A DNA stretch of 64,000 nucleotides from JADKAV01 sp037046735. Lineage in GTDB: Bacteria; Actinomycetota; Actinomycetes; S36-B12; UBA10799. Location: assembly GCA_037046735.1 (NCBI GenBank), contig JBAOHC010000029.1:124001-188000 (forward strand), read 5' to 3'. Position numbers and translations under genes: made by a program. Below, piece by piece: positions 40,432-48,369 of the stretch. The notes under the pieces are model-generated. The model ran no database searches. It was not told where the DNA came from and saw nothing but the letters and a program-made list of their open reading frames with translations. Position 1 is the stretch's first letter. Each line of letters opens with the position of its first letter.

Positions 40432-41889
40432 TCACGCCCGGCCGATCTCGTCAGCGACGATCTCGGCCCCCATCCCGACCAGCGGAAGGCCGCCCCCCGG
40501 GTGCGCAGAACCTCCGACCAAGAACAGCCCGGGCACCGCACTGCGATTGCCGGGTCGCAGAGCCGTCGAGGTGCGCCCGTTGCTCGACATGCCGTAGATG
40601 CTGCCGCCGGGAGACACTGTGGTTCGTTCCAGGTCGACCGGTGTGCGGATCTCGCGCCACCGCAGGCGCCCCCGCAGATCAACTCCGCGTCTGGCCAGCA
40701 CGGCCAGGATGTGGTCGGCGTACGCCTGCCCGCCGTCATCCCAGGACATGCCGGCCGCTGCGTTGATCAGGACGAACCAGGCCTCGCTACCGGCGGGGCG
40801 CATCGTGGGATCGTCGGGCACACACGCGTAGATCGCAGGATCGGGTAGCGGCACCGGAGACGAGCTGAACAGGCCGTCGAACTCCGCGTCGTAGTCGGCG
40901 GGGAACCAGACGTTGTGGTGGCGGATCCCGGGGGTCGTACCGTCCACCGCCAGCAGCATGACGAACCCGGAGAAGGAGGGCTGCATGCGCCCAAGCCGGC
41001 GCCGCGCCGTCTTGGCGCGGCGATCCGTCACGAGGGTGTCGTAGACGGTGCGCGCATCGGCGTCGGCCACCACCAGGTCGAAGCGCTGGTGGCCGGCAGC
41101 GATGACTCCTGTGACACCACCGGCGTCGGTGGTGATCTGTTCGACCCACGTGTCGAAATGGAACGTGACACCCAATTGCAGACATCGCTCAAAAAGGGCG
41201 GCCGCCAAGGTGTGCAGCCCGCCGCCGATGTGCCAAACCCCGAAGGCCTGCTCGACGAAGGGGATGGTGACCAGGGCGGCGGGGCTTCGCCGGGGGTCCG
41301 AACCGGTGTAAGTGGCGTAGCGATCGAGCATCATGCGGGCCCGCGGGTCGGACAGCGTCGCGTTGCCCAGCGACCGCATGCTCTGCCACGGGGCCACCGT
41401 CCGCAGACTCTTGCGGGAACGGGCCAGTGGGAGCAGGTCGCGGTAGCCCGTGAGCGCCGTTCCCAGGACATCCTGCCTGGTCAGCGCCCAGATGTCGGCT
41501 GCTCGGCGCAGTAGCGTCCGCCACTCGTATTCGCTGTCCCCCCCGAACGCCTGTCCCACAGCATGGGCACACGCCCCGATGCCCGCCCCGGGCAGTGTCG
41601 CGCGGCTGCCGTCTGCGAAGTGGTAGGCGAAGGCGGGATCGACCTCCTGCAGGTCCACCGAGTCCTCGAGGCTGCGGCCGGTCTTGAGGAAGAGGTCCCG
41701 ATACACCGCTGGCAGTGTCAGGGTGCTCGGGCCGAGGTCGAACCCGAAGCCGTCTCGGCGCAGGCCGGCATTCTTGCCCCCGGGGCCGCTGAACTGCTCG
41801 AACACCGTGACGTCGTGGCGCTTGGCGGCCAGGCGGGCCGCGACGGCCAGTCCACCCATTCCGGCTCCCACAACCGCCACTTTGGCCAC
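40432..41889 (-). CDS. Second CrtI-family carotenoid desaturase (CrtD/CrtN-like)
   Basis: 485 aa, FAD-dependent carotenoid oxidoreductase. It begins directly with the dinucleotide fold VAVVGAGMGGLAVAARLAAK, followed by GPGGKNAGLRRDGFGFDLGP. The C-terminal signature is GLFLVGGSAHPGGGLPLVGMGAE. A CrtD-type 3',4'-desaturase acting on a hydroxylated acyclic end would fit the neighbouring CruF and CrtA genes, but CrtN- or oxidase-type activity is possible. The GTG at 41889 is chosen because TAACCT lies 7 nt upstream; a longer frame to 41967 adds unconserved residues. Confidence 0.85.
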   Translation of the reverse strand: MAKVAVVGAGMGGLAVAARLAAKRHDVTVFEQFSGPGGKNAGLRRDGFGFDLGPSTLTLPAVYRDLFLKTGRSLEDSVDLQEVDPAFAYHFADGSRATLPGAGIGACAHAVGQAFGGDSEYEWRTLLRRAADIWALTRQDVLGTALTGYRDLLPLARSRKSLRTVAPWQSMRSLGNATLSDPRARMMLDRYATYTGSDPRRSPAALVTIPFVEQAFGVWHIGGGLHTLAAALFERCLQLGVTFHFDTWVEQITTDAGGVTGVIAAGHQRFDLVVADADARTVYDTLVTDRRAKTARRRLGRMQPSFSGFVMLLAVDGTTPGIRHHNVWFPADYDAEFDGLFSSSPVPLPDPAIYACVPDDPTMRPAGSEAWFVLINAAAGMSWDDGGQAYADHILAVLARRGVDLRGRLRWREIRTPVDLERTTVSPGGSIYGMSSNGRTSTALRPGNRSAVPGLFLVGGSAHPGGGLPLVGMGAEIVADEIGRA

Positions 41890-41896
41890 GGTGTCG

Positions 41897-41902
41897 AGGT
41901 TA
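41897..41902 (-). promoter_or_regulatory. Leaderless -10 (TAACCT) of CrtD-like gene
   Basis: TAACCT lies 7 nt upstream of the GTG at 41889 and supports that start. Confidence 0.45.
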
Positions 41903-41967
41903 GCGAGCAGTGACAGGTGAGGTTCAGGGCGGTGGTGTCTGGCTGCGGCACACGGCTCGGTACTCAC

Positions 41968-41973
41968 TATCGT
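41968..41973 (+). promoter_or_regulatory. Leaderless -10 (TATCGT) of VanX-like gene
   Basis: TATCGT lies 6 nt upstream of the GTG at 41980 and favours that start over an ATG at 41917. Confidence 0.45.
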
Positions 41974-41979
41974 GTCGAT

Positions 41980-42690
41980 GTGGACGACCTACCCGACTAC
42001 GACTGGGCCAGCTACGAACCTGCGAAAGCGGGGGTGCACCGCGGGTCCTGGCAGGCGGGGCTGGCCCCGATCCCGATCGCCGAGGAGCCGGCTGCGCTGC
42101 CGGACGCTCCGAGCGGGGTGGCCGACGATCTGGTGTCGGTGGGCGATCCGCGCATCCGGATTATGGGTGCCTACTTTCACGAAGACTGGCCATACGCGAT
42201 CCCGGGGGCCTGGCTACGCCCGGCCGCCTGCGAGCGACTACTGGGGGCCGTGCGCTCGCTACCGCGCGACTTTGGACTGGCCGTTTGGGACGCCTGGCGT
42301 GACCCCCGGTTGCAGGCCGCCCTTTACAACCGGGTGTACGCAGACACCAGTGTGCCGGCCGGTTTCGTGGCTTACCCCGATCCCGACCCGCGGCACTGCC
42401 CGCCGCATGCCAGCGGTGGGACCGTGGACCTCACATTGACGTTCAGACACGTCCCACTCTCGCTGGGAACGATGTTCGACGCCTTCATACCGGACGCGGC
42501 TGCTGGGGCGTTGGAGCCCGATGGGCCGGTGCTGGAACGTGATCTGCGGCGCCTGCTGGCCGCGGCGATGAGCGGCGCCGGATTTGTGCAGCACCCCCAG
42601 GAGTGGTGGCATTGGGAGTACGGCACCCGCTACTGGGCTGCTATCACCGGACACGACGCGCTGTTCGGTCATGCCGTACCGCCGCGCTGA
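41980..42690 (+). CDS. D-alanyl-D-alanine dipeptidase (VanX-like, peptidase M15D)
   Basis: 236 aa. Zinc dipeptidase fold with the VanX residues in order: WDAWRDPRLQ (Arg), PPHASGGTVDLTL (zinc His and Asp) and EWWHWEYG (catalytic Glu and zinc His). It would hydrolyse free D-Ala-D-Ala. In vancomycin resistance this works with VanH and VanA, but neither is present here, so recycling of wall dipeptide is more likely. Start at 41980 is preferred; 41917 would overlap the divergent desaturase's promoter. Nine bp from the convergent glycosyltransferase stop. Confidence 0.88.
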   Translation: MDDLPDYDWASYEPAKAGVHRGSWQAGLAPIPIAEEPAALPDAPSGVADDLVSVGDPRIRIMGAYFHEDWPYAIPGAWLRPAACERLLGAVRSLPRDFGLAVWDAWRDPRLQAALYNRVYADTSVPAGFVAYPDPDPRHCPPHASGGTVDLTLTFRHVPLSLGTMFDAFIPDAAAGALEPDGPVLERDLRRLLAAAMSGAGFVQHPQEWWHWEYGTRYWAAITGHDALFGHAVPPR

Positions 42691-42699
42691 GCGCACGCG

Positions 42700-43755
42700 T
42701 CACGGCACCGATCGTCCGCTCCACGACAGCATGCCCCGGCGCCGCGCTCGCACCGACCGCCAGTGCAGGTAAGTCAGAGCGACGACCGATCCTGGATGCG
42801 CGAACGTGCCGAGCAGGCTCTGCTCGGTGCGCCTGGCCACCAGCAGGCGTCCGGCGACTGCCGCCCCATAGGCCAGCAAGGCGGGCCCGCGGGTGCGCCG
42901 GTGCGCGAGTCCGGCCAGCGGCAGCACGTACATCACATTGAGTAGTGCCACGATCGCCGGGCCGAATGCGTCATGCAGCGACTTGGTGTAACCGGCCACC
43001 ATCTGCGCATCATCGGCGTACATGTGACAGGTGGCGATGTGCGTGCCGTCGGCCATCGCCGCGGTGAAGCCCGCAGCCTTCAGAGCCCGGACCAGGGCCA
43101 GATCCTCGAGCACTTCGGCGCGCACGGCCTCGTGCCCACCGGCCGCCTCGTATGCGTGCCGGCGAACCGCGAGGAACTGCCCGTTACCCGCGCTGAGCAT
43201 CGGGTGGGCACTGGACTCGGCCAGGCGCAGGGGCAGGAAAGTCATCCACGACCACTGCAGCAGCGGTTGCACGAGGCCCTGCAGCGGGCCGGACACGATC
43301 TGGCGCGGATAGGGGCACACCAGATCGATATCGGCGAGTAACGCTGCCGCGCGCGCCGCAGCGTCCGGGGCGAGGACGACATCGGCGTCAACGAAGACGA
43401 GGACGTCGCCGCTGGCCGCCGCCGCGAGCCGGGCACACGCCCATGGTTTGCCCAGCCAGCCGGGCGGCGGCTCCTGCACACCCCTGATCACAGTGAGACC
43501 GGCCTGCTCCACCAGGTCCGCCGTGCCGTCACTGGAGTTGTCATCCAGCACCAGGATCTCGGCCACACCATCCAGCGCGGTGAGGCTGGCCAGGGTGGGA
43601 CCGATGCGGTGCGCCTCGTCGCGGGCAGGCAGCAGCACACTGATCCGGGCCTCTGTGGTGCCGCGATCGGGGGTGCGCAGATGACGCAGATTGACTGCAG
43701 ACATGGCGGTGGCCCCGGCGCACATCCCTGCGACCACCATGAGGAACCGCCTCAT
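42700..43755 (-). CDS. GT2 family glycosyltransferase, CruG-like
   Basis: 351 aa. Membrane anchor at the N terminus, then a GT2 domain (ISVLLPARDEAHRIG, ILVLDDNSSDGTADL, VFVDADVVLAP), a catalytic-loop region (EVLEDLALVRALKAAG) and C-terminal hydrophobic segments. ATG at 43755 overlaps the cruF-like stop (ATGA). By position next to a CruF-like hydratase, it fits cyanobacterial CruG, the carotenoid 2'-O-glycosyltransferase. Sugar and acceptor are not provable from sequence. Confidence 0.8.
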   Translation of the reverse strand: MRRFLMVVAGMCAGATAMSAVNLRHLRTPDRGTTEARISVLLPARDEAHRIGPTLASLTALDGVAEILVLDDNSSDGTADLVEQAGLTVIRGVQEPPPGWLGKPWACARLAAAASGDVLVFVDADVVLAPDAAARAAALLADIDLVCPYPRQIVSGPLQGLVQPLLQWSWMTFLPLRLAESSAHPMLSAGNGQFLAVRRHAYEAAGGHEAVRAEVLEDLALVRALKAAGFTAAMADGTHIATCHMYADDAQMVAGYTKSLHDAFGPAIVALLNVMYVLPLAGLAHRRTRGPALLAYGAAVAGRLLVARRTEQSLLGTFAHPGSVVALTYLHWRSVRARRRGMLSWSGRSVP

Positions 43756-44477
43756 CGGTGCCACCACCGCCACCCGGCTGGGACAGCCAACACGGCCATA
43801 CCCACCCCACCGACCAGGGCGACACCGATCCGGTCGAGGAACACGGCATTCGCCACGATCCCCCCGATCCACATCCAGGCGTAGAGCGTCAGCGGAACCC
43901 CGAGGTCGACCTGCTTGTGCGGCAACCGGTTGAGGACAGCCATCAGCAACAGCGTGCCGACCAGCCACCCCGCGTAGTTCTGCAGCGGGATGCCCGGGAT
44001 GCCGGGGAGATCCGGTGTTGTGGTCAACCACACCCAGTAGCCCTCGCCGACCATCTGTGGATCCAGGAAGAAGTCCCAGGTGGTCAGGCCCACGGCCGCC
44101 AGTGGCACGACCCAACGGGTGGTCACCGATCGGGCGAGGAGTAACGCGGGATAGGACATCATCAGCCAGGCCAGCGGCACGATCACCGGCACGCCGAACA
44201 GTTGCGGTTGCAGTGTCTGGGCGTAGTAATAGTCACCGAAGGGCCAGCCCGTCTTACTACCGAGCAGCTCGATGAGCAGACCATAGGTGGTGGCGATGGC
44301 GGCAAAGGCCGCCGTCCAGCGGCCGCCGAACCGGGTCCAGGCGTGGGCCACTGAGGCACTGGTGAACAGCAGTACGACGACTGTGGTGATTGCTGCACGC
44401 TCCCCGGCGGGCACCAGGATCCATGCGATCTGGGCCAGGATGCTCAGTCCGGTGAGGGCCCAGGGCAGGCGTCTCAC
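43752..44477 (-). CDS. CruF-type carotenoid 1,2-hydratase (DUF422 family)
   Basis: 241-aa integral membrane protein with about seven hydrophobic segments. The region GWPFGDYYYAQTLQPQLFG followed by TTWDFFLDPQMVGEGYWVW matches the CruF/bacterioruberin-hydratase (DUF422) family, which adds water to the C1,C2 double bond of the open psi end of carotenoids. GTG at 44477 overlaps the crtA stop (GTGA), so a longer frame upstream is rejected. Together with CrtD-, CrtA- and CruG-like genes it defines the tail-modifying branch. Confidence 0.85.
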   Translation of the reverse strand: MRRLPWALTGLSILAQIAWILVPAGERAAITTVVVLLFTSASVAHAWTRFGGRWTAAFAAIATTYGLLIELLGSKTGWPFGDYYYAQTLQPQLFGVPVIVPLAWLMMSYPALLLARSVTTRWVVPLAAVGLTTWDFFLDPQMVGEGYWVWLTTTPDLPGIPGIPLQNYAGWLVGTLLLMAVLNRLPHKQVDLGVPLTLYAWMWIGGIVANAVFLDRIGVALVGGVGMAVLAVPAGWRWWHR

Positions 44478-45136
44478 CACAGCGGATTCCCGATGACGTC
44501 GATGACGGCGAACCTGGCGAAGAGCTCCTCGGCGTACCAGCCGCTGGCGTGTGTCTGCTCGATCACCGCCCGGTGCTCCGGTACGGCGTAAGCGAACTTC
44601 TTGATGGCCGCGGGGTCCGACCAAACGCTGAAGGTGCCCTGCAGGCCGATCGGCGCCTCGCCGATGCCGATGCGGTAGAGCAGTCCCGGTTGCTCATCGA
44701 GAATCCCAGCCACCGGCGGCACCGCCTGCTGGAACTGCCGCCATTGCCGCGTCTTGACCCTGGCCCTGGTGATCGCCGCCACCGGACCAGGCCATGTGCG
44801 CAGACCCGGGTCGGCGATGAACGGGCTGTGCCCCGACCATTGGCCGTGGCTGGCGATGGTCGACAGTTCCAGGCGCGTGTGGATCGGGGTCAGGCGTTCC
44901 CACCGGCGCGTCGTGGGTCGCAGGGGGAGCGGGTCACCGGTCCAGACGGTGAGCAGCGCCCACTGCCGCAGATCGGCGTCGGCGGCGGTGAACTGGCGTC
45001 CGGCGCCGGTCCCGAGCGACTTGTGGAAGGCGAGCCCGGGCACGTTCCGCAAAGCGAACGGGTCCCGCGCCATCCGCCACAAGGCGCCCGGGATGCGAGA
45101 CGTCGGCACCTGCCAGACGTCGAGGAGCACGGTCAT
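44474..45136 (-). CDS. CrtA-type spheroidene monooxygenase-like protein
   Basis: 220 aa. Matches the CrtA family in FHKSLGTGAGRQFT and HGQWSGHSPF. Those align with the GFWKLFGSGTG and GLWSGRAPF elements I recall for Rhodobacter CrtA, which puts a keto group at C-2 of spheroidene. No P450 or FAD motif is present, in line with that family. A likely role is oxidation of C-2 of the open carotenoid end. ATG overlaps the ybaK stop (ATGA), GTGA follows with cruF. Confidence 0.8.
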   Translation of the reverse strand: MTVLLDVWQVPTSRIPGALWRMARDPFALRNVPGLAFHKSLGTGAGRQFTAADADLRQWALLTVWTGDPLPLRPTTRRWERLTPIHTRLELSTIASHGQWSGHSPFIADPGLRTWPGPVAAITRARVKTRQWRQFQQAVPPVAGILDEQPGLLYRIGIGEAPIGLQGTFSVWSDPAAIKKFAYAVPEHRAVIEQTHASGWYAEELFARFAVIDVIGNPLW

Positions 45137-45621
45137 TCGGCCGGGGCCTCGCCGACTTCGCCGGCATTGCCGGCAGTGACCCGCAGAATCTCGTCATAAC
45201 TGGTGTGGAACACATACTGCGGGTGCCCGGCGCCGGCCCAGATCTGGCGTTGTCGCGACAGCGTCACATCAACCAGGGTCGTGAGCGGTTTCGGATGGCC
45301 GACCGGGGCGATCCCGCCGGGTAACTGGCCGGTGTGCGAGCGGGTGTAGGAGGCGTCGGCCAACAGCACTCGGCGGCTCTCGGTGAGAGCGGCCAGTTTC
45401 AAGGGATCTGGGCGGTGGGATCCTGAGATCACCACCAGCAGGGGTCGGCCGTCGGCCACGAACACCGAGCAGGTGGCGATCGCTGACTTCGGGACCTCCA
45501 GCGCCTGGGCGGCAGACGTCGCCGTCGACACTGAGTCCGGCAGGGCGCGGATCCGCTCGTGGATCCCCAAGTCGGCCAGCGCAGCGTCCACCCGCCTGAC
45601 CTGCGGCGGGTAGGACTGCAT
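45133..45621 (-). CDS. YbaK/ProX-type aminoacyl-tRNA deacylase
   Basis: 162 aa. YbaK/EbsC fold: TATSAAQALEVPKSAIATCSV, then a Lys/Gly-rich loop KLAALTESRRVLLADA and the GQLPGGIAPVGHPKPL segment with the family GxxPG(G)xxP motif. Members clear misacylated tRNAs such as Cys- or Ala-tRNAPro. It is first in the ybaK-crtA-cruF-GT2 operon, all overlapping by 4 bp. This location is unexpected for a translation-quality enzyme. Confidence 0.88.
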   Translation of the reverse strand: MQSYPPQVRRVDAALADLGIHERIRALPDSVSTATSAAQALEVPKSAIATCSVFVADGRPLLVVISGSHRPDPLKLAALTESRRVLLADASYTRSHTGQLPGGIAPVGHPKPLTTLVDVTLSRQRQIWAGAGHPQYVFHTSYDEILRVTAGNAGEVGEAPAE

Positions 45622-45628
45622 GACGTTC

Positions 45629-45634
45629 AGCCTA
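45629..45634 (-). promoter_or_regulatory. Leaderless -10 (TAGGCT) of ybaK-crtA-cruF-GT2 operon
   Basis: TAGGCT lies 7 nt before the ybaK ATG at 45621, between that start and the repeat array. Confidence 0.5.
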
Positions 45635-45724
45635 TTGCGGGACGGCGGATAAGGTGCAGGTCACGGTCGTGAGTGTCCTTCGCCGGTGCGGCGAGGCAGT
45701 GCCCCGACTCAGCGCCACCCCACA

Positions 45725-46154
45725 ATTCGGCACTTGTTGTTGCGACACGCCGGGCGGGTTCGCAACGACTGCCGAATACCGCGCTCACCCGAGCCACTGG
45801 GCACTTGTTGTTGCGACACGCCGGGTGGGATCGCAACGACTGCCGAATACCGCGCTCACCCGAGCCACTGGGCACTTGTTGTTGCGACACGCCGGGTGGG
45901 ATCGCAACGACTGCCGAATTGGAGTGTGGCTGGGGTTTGCCAGGGGTGATTCGGCGCTTGTTGTTGCGACTCGCCGCGTGGGATCGCAACGACTGCCGAA
46001 TACCGCGCTCACCCGAGCCACTGGGCACTTGTTGTTGCGACACGCCGGGTGGGATCGCAACGACTGCCGAATTGGAGTGTGGCTGGGGTTTGCCAGGGGT
46101 GATTCGGCACTTGTTGCTGCGACACTCCGCGTGGGATCGCAACGACTGCCGAAT
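45725..46154. repeat. Six-copy palindromic repeat array
   Basis: Six copies of a ~50-bp palindrome at 45725-45777, 45801-45848, 45871-45919, 45949-46001, 46024-46072 and 46102-46154. Core: GTTGCGA, a 14-nt loop (CACGCCGGGTGGGA) and TCGCAAC. Outer TTCGGCA/TGCCGAA arms are intact in copies 1, 4 and 6. Two alternating spacers, A (24 bp, CGCTCACCCGAGCCACTGGG core) and B (GGAGTGTGGCTGGGGTTTGC core), give exact anchor intervals of 71, 71, 82, 71 and 82 bp, so a 153-bp compound unit is duplicated. The array fills the gap between the phosphoesterase stop and the ybaK promoter. Repeating spacers exclude CRISPR. Confidence 0.92.
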
Positions 46155-46195
46155 GCCTGCGCTGCGTGGATCGCCGGACGAGAAGAGCAGCCAGG

Positions 46196-48256
46196 TCAGG
46201 AAACACGCACGACTGCGGACCCCGAACTGTTGGCCGACCGTCCCGCCTCATTGATCGCGGCCACGGTGAACCAGTACGAGCCCGCCGTCAGACCGGTCAC
46301 CGTGCACGACAGCGCACTGGTCCTGCAGACCACGCGAGGACCGTTGCCCACCAGGACCTCATAGGCCGTGACGGGCAGACCGCCGTCATAGGTGGGCGGC
46401 GTCCACGACAGCGCGACCGTACCGGGGCCCGACACCGCAACAGTGGGTGCCGCTGGGCGCACCGGGACCCGCGCCGCGACCAGCGCGCTGCTGGGTGCCG
46501 ACGTCGCGGATGTCATCGTCGACGTGCGCAGGACCGCTGTGAAGGTGTAGCTGACGCCGTTCGACAGTCCGGTGACGGTGCAGGTAGTACCGGTGGTCGT
46601 GCACGATTTGGAACCCGGCGTCGATCGGACCACGTAGGTGGCGTCGCTGAAAGCGGGATTGGCCGGCTCAGCCAGGGTGACGGCGATCCGGCCGTCCCCG
46701 GCGCGTGCGACGGAGGTGATGACCGGCGTGGGCGGGGCGGTGACCACCACCGCTGGCGAGGTGACCCCGGCCGACTCGCCGACCTCGTTCAATGCAGAGA
46801 CAGTGAAACGGTATGTCCCTGCCGCGAGCAGCAGACCGCAGGTGTTGGTCGTGGTGGTGCAGCTCTTCCCGCCGGGGGTGGCGCTCACACGGTATGTCAC
46901 GGGCAGGCCACCGCTGTAGGAACTCGCGGGCCAGGTTACGTCGACTCGGTCGCCGGACACCGCAGCGATGGGGGTCCCTGGTCGCGTGGGTTTGACTGCC
47001 GGGACGAAGCTGACCGGCTCGGACAGTGTGTCAGCGATATCGTTGCTGGCCGTCACGGCGACTGAGTACGTCTGCCCGTTGGTCAGGCCGCTGATGGTGC
47101 AGGAGTTCTCGGTGGACACGCACTGCCGCGATCGGCCGATGAGGCGCGCCGTGTAGGTGACTGGCAGCCGGTCGGCCCATCGCTGCGCAGCCCATGCCAC
47201 GGAGACTGTCCCGTCGCCGCTGCGGGTGACGGTGACGGCCGGTTTGTCGGGGATATCGGTGGGCGGGGTCTTCTGCCGGCAGGTGGCGCTCCCGGAGTCG
47301 GTGAACGTGACGCCTTGCGCCGGGACGAAGTCGAAGCTGTAACTGCCCTCGCCGAGACGCAACTGCAGCGCGCCGAACACGGCCGGGTCCGGATTGGCGC
47401 CGATCGCGGCCATCGCGTCCGTGGTGACCTGGTTGCCCGCAGGCACCCGGAAGTTGTTCTGACCGCCGGTGGCCACGATGAACTGCCGCATGCCGGCGCT
47501 GGTGACCACCGGATCGGCCACCGCCCCCGTGCTGGTGAGGCTGGCCGGGCCCAGCGGCTCGCTGCGCTGGTAGCTGTGATCGTGTCCGTGCAGCGTCAGA
47601 TCGGCACCGTAGGAGTTCAGTTGGTTCCACACCGGCACCATCGGCGTGTTGTTGCCGAAGGAGCCGGCCGACCAGACGGGGTGGTGCCACATGGCGGCCA
47701 GGCACTGCGCGGGGTTGGCCGCCACCTCGGCTGCGATCCACTTGGCCATCGGACTGCCCGGACCGCAGGATCGGGTCGGTGTGCACGCAGTCGAGTTGAT
47801 GGCCAGGACAAACCACGAACCGACCCGGAACGAGTAGTTGCCGTTGGTCTGCTGGTTGGCCGCGGCCCCGAAGTACTGGTAGTAGCCGGCACCGCCCGGT
47901 GTGTTGTACTCGTGGTTGCCCGGAATGGGCCGGGTGATCGCCTTGAGGTCCCCGAACGTCTTGTCGTAGGACGACATGAACTCCGCGTAGGTGCCGTCAT
48001 GATGCTGGATGTCGCCGAGGGCCAGGAAAGCCGTCGGGTTCATGCTGCGTACGACCTCAGCCACGGCTTCTTGACGGCAGCCCGACGGACTGCCCTGGCC
48101 GTCGTTCCATTCCCGCTCGGTGGGGCTGCATGCGATGTCCCCGACCGCGGCCACCGTCACCTCGCTCGGCGGGGAGGTTTCAGCGAGGGCTGGTGTGGAA
48201 AGCCCGCTGACAACGATCACGAAGGCCACCGCAATGGCCCATCTCCCCGTCCGCAT
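46196..48256 (-). CDS. Secreted metallophosphoesterase with fibronectin type III repeats
   Basis: 686 aa. Signal peptide at residues 1-26 (ending PALA). A calcineurin-like phosphoesterase domain (about 30-330) has the metal motifs VGDIAC, LGDIQHHDG, GNHEY, WHHPVW and HGHDHSYQR. Four FN3 domains follow (for example PVTYTARLIG, GLTNGQTYSVAVTASN, TGLTAGSYWFTVAAINEAGR), a common carbohydrate- or surface-binding tail in secreted hydrolases. The start at 48256 begins the signal peptide; a GTG at 48283 adds nine charged residues. Substrate could be a phosphoester or nucleotide; unknown. Confidence 0.92.
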   Translation of the reverse strand: MRTGRWAIAVAFVIVVSGLSTPALAETSPPSEVTVAAVGDIACSPTEREWNDGQGSPSGCRQEAVAEVVRSMNPTAFLALGDIQHHDGTYAEFMSSYDKTFGDLKAITRPIPGNHEYNTPGGAGYYQYFGAAANQQTNGNYSFRVGSWFVLAINSTACTPTRSCGPGSPMAKWIAAEVAANPAQCLAAMWHHPVWSAGSFGNNTPMVPVWNQLNSYGADLTLHGHDHSYQRSEPLGPASLTSTGAVADPVVTSAGMRQFIVATGGQNNFRVPAGNQVTTDAMAAIGANPDPAVFGALQLRLGEGSYSFDFVPAQGVTFTDSGSATCRQKTPPTDIPDKPAVTVTRSGDGTVSVAWAAQRWADRLPVTYTARLIGRSRQCVSTENSCTISGLTNGQTYSVAVTASNDIADTLSEPVSFVPAVKPTRPGTPIAAVSGDRVDVTWPASSYSGGLPVTYRVSATPGGKSCTTTTNTCGLLLAAGTYRFTVSALNEVGESAGVTSPAVVVTAPPTPVITSVARAGDGRIAVTLAEPANPAFSDATYVVRSTPGSKSCTTTGTTCTVTGLSNGVSYTFTAVLRTSTMTSATSAPSSALVAARVPVRPAAPTVAVSGPGTVALSWTPPTYDGGLPVTAYEVLVGNGPRVVCRTSALSCTVTGLTAGSYWFTVAAINEAGRSANSSGSAVVRVS

Positions 48257-48369
48257 GGCACTGCCCTTCGTCTCCCTTGCCACCTACAGTCGCACCCGAA
48301 ATCCGAAGGTGAGCGGCGCATCGGTGCCGATTGAGCAAATCTTGAGCAACTACTTCGCTGTGTGACCGG

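Noticed and set aside
41917..41979. Upstream ATG start for the VanX-like protein
   Set aside because: It would overlap the promoter of the divergent desaturase and adds unconserved residues; GTG at 41980 has a TATCGT hexamer at the leaderless distance.
41980..42690. Vancomycin-resistance cluster
   Set aside because: Only a VanX-like gene is present; no VanH, VanA or VanRS-type genes are adjacent.
45725..46154. CRISPR array
   Set aside because: Units are ~50 bp palindromes and the spacers themselves repeat (two types only). No cas gene is in the window.
45627..46364. Long open frames on both strands across the repeat array
   Set aside because: They only translate the repeats (recurring CCCDTPGG-like peptide) and overlap on opposite strands; no family or ribosome site.
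46166..48334. Two long plus-strand frames antisense to the FN3 phosphoesterase
   Set aside because: They lack domains and ribosome sites; the minus frame shows all phosphoesterase metal motifs and FN3 repeats.
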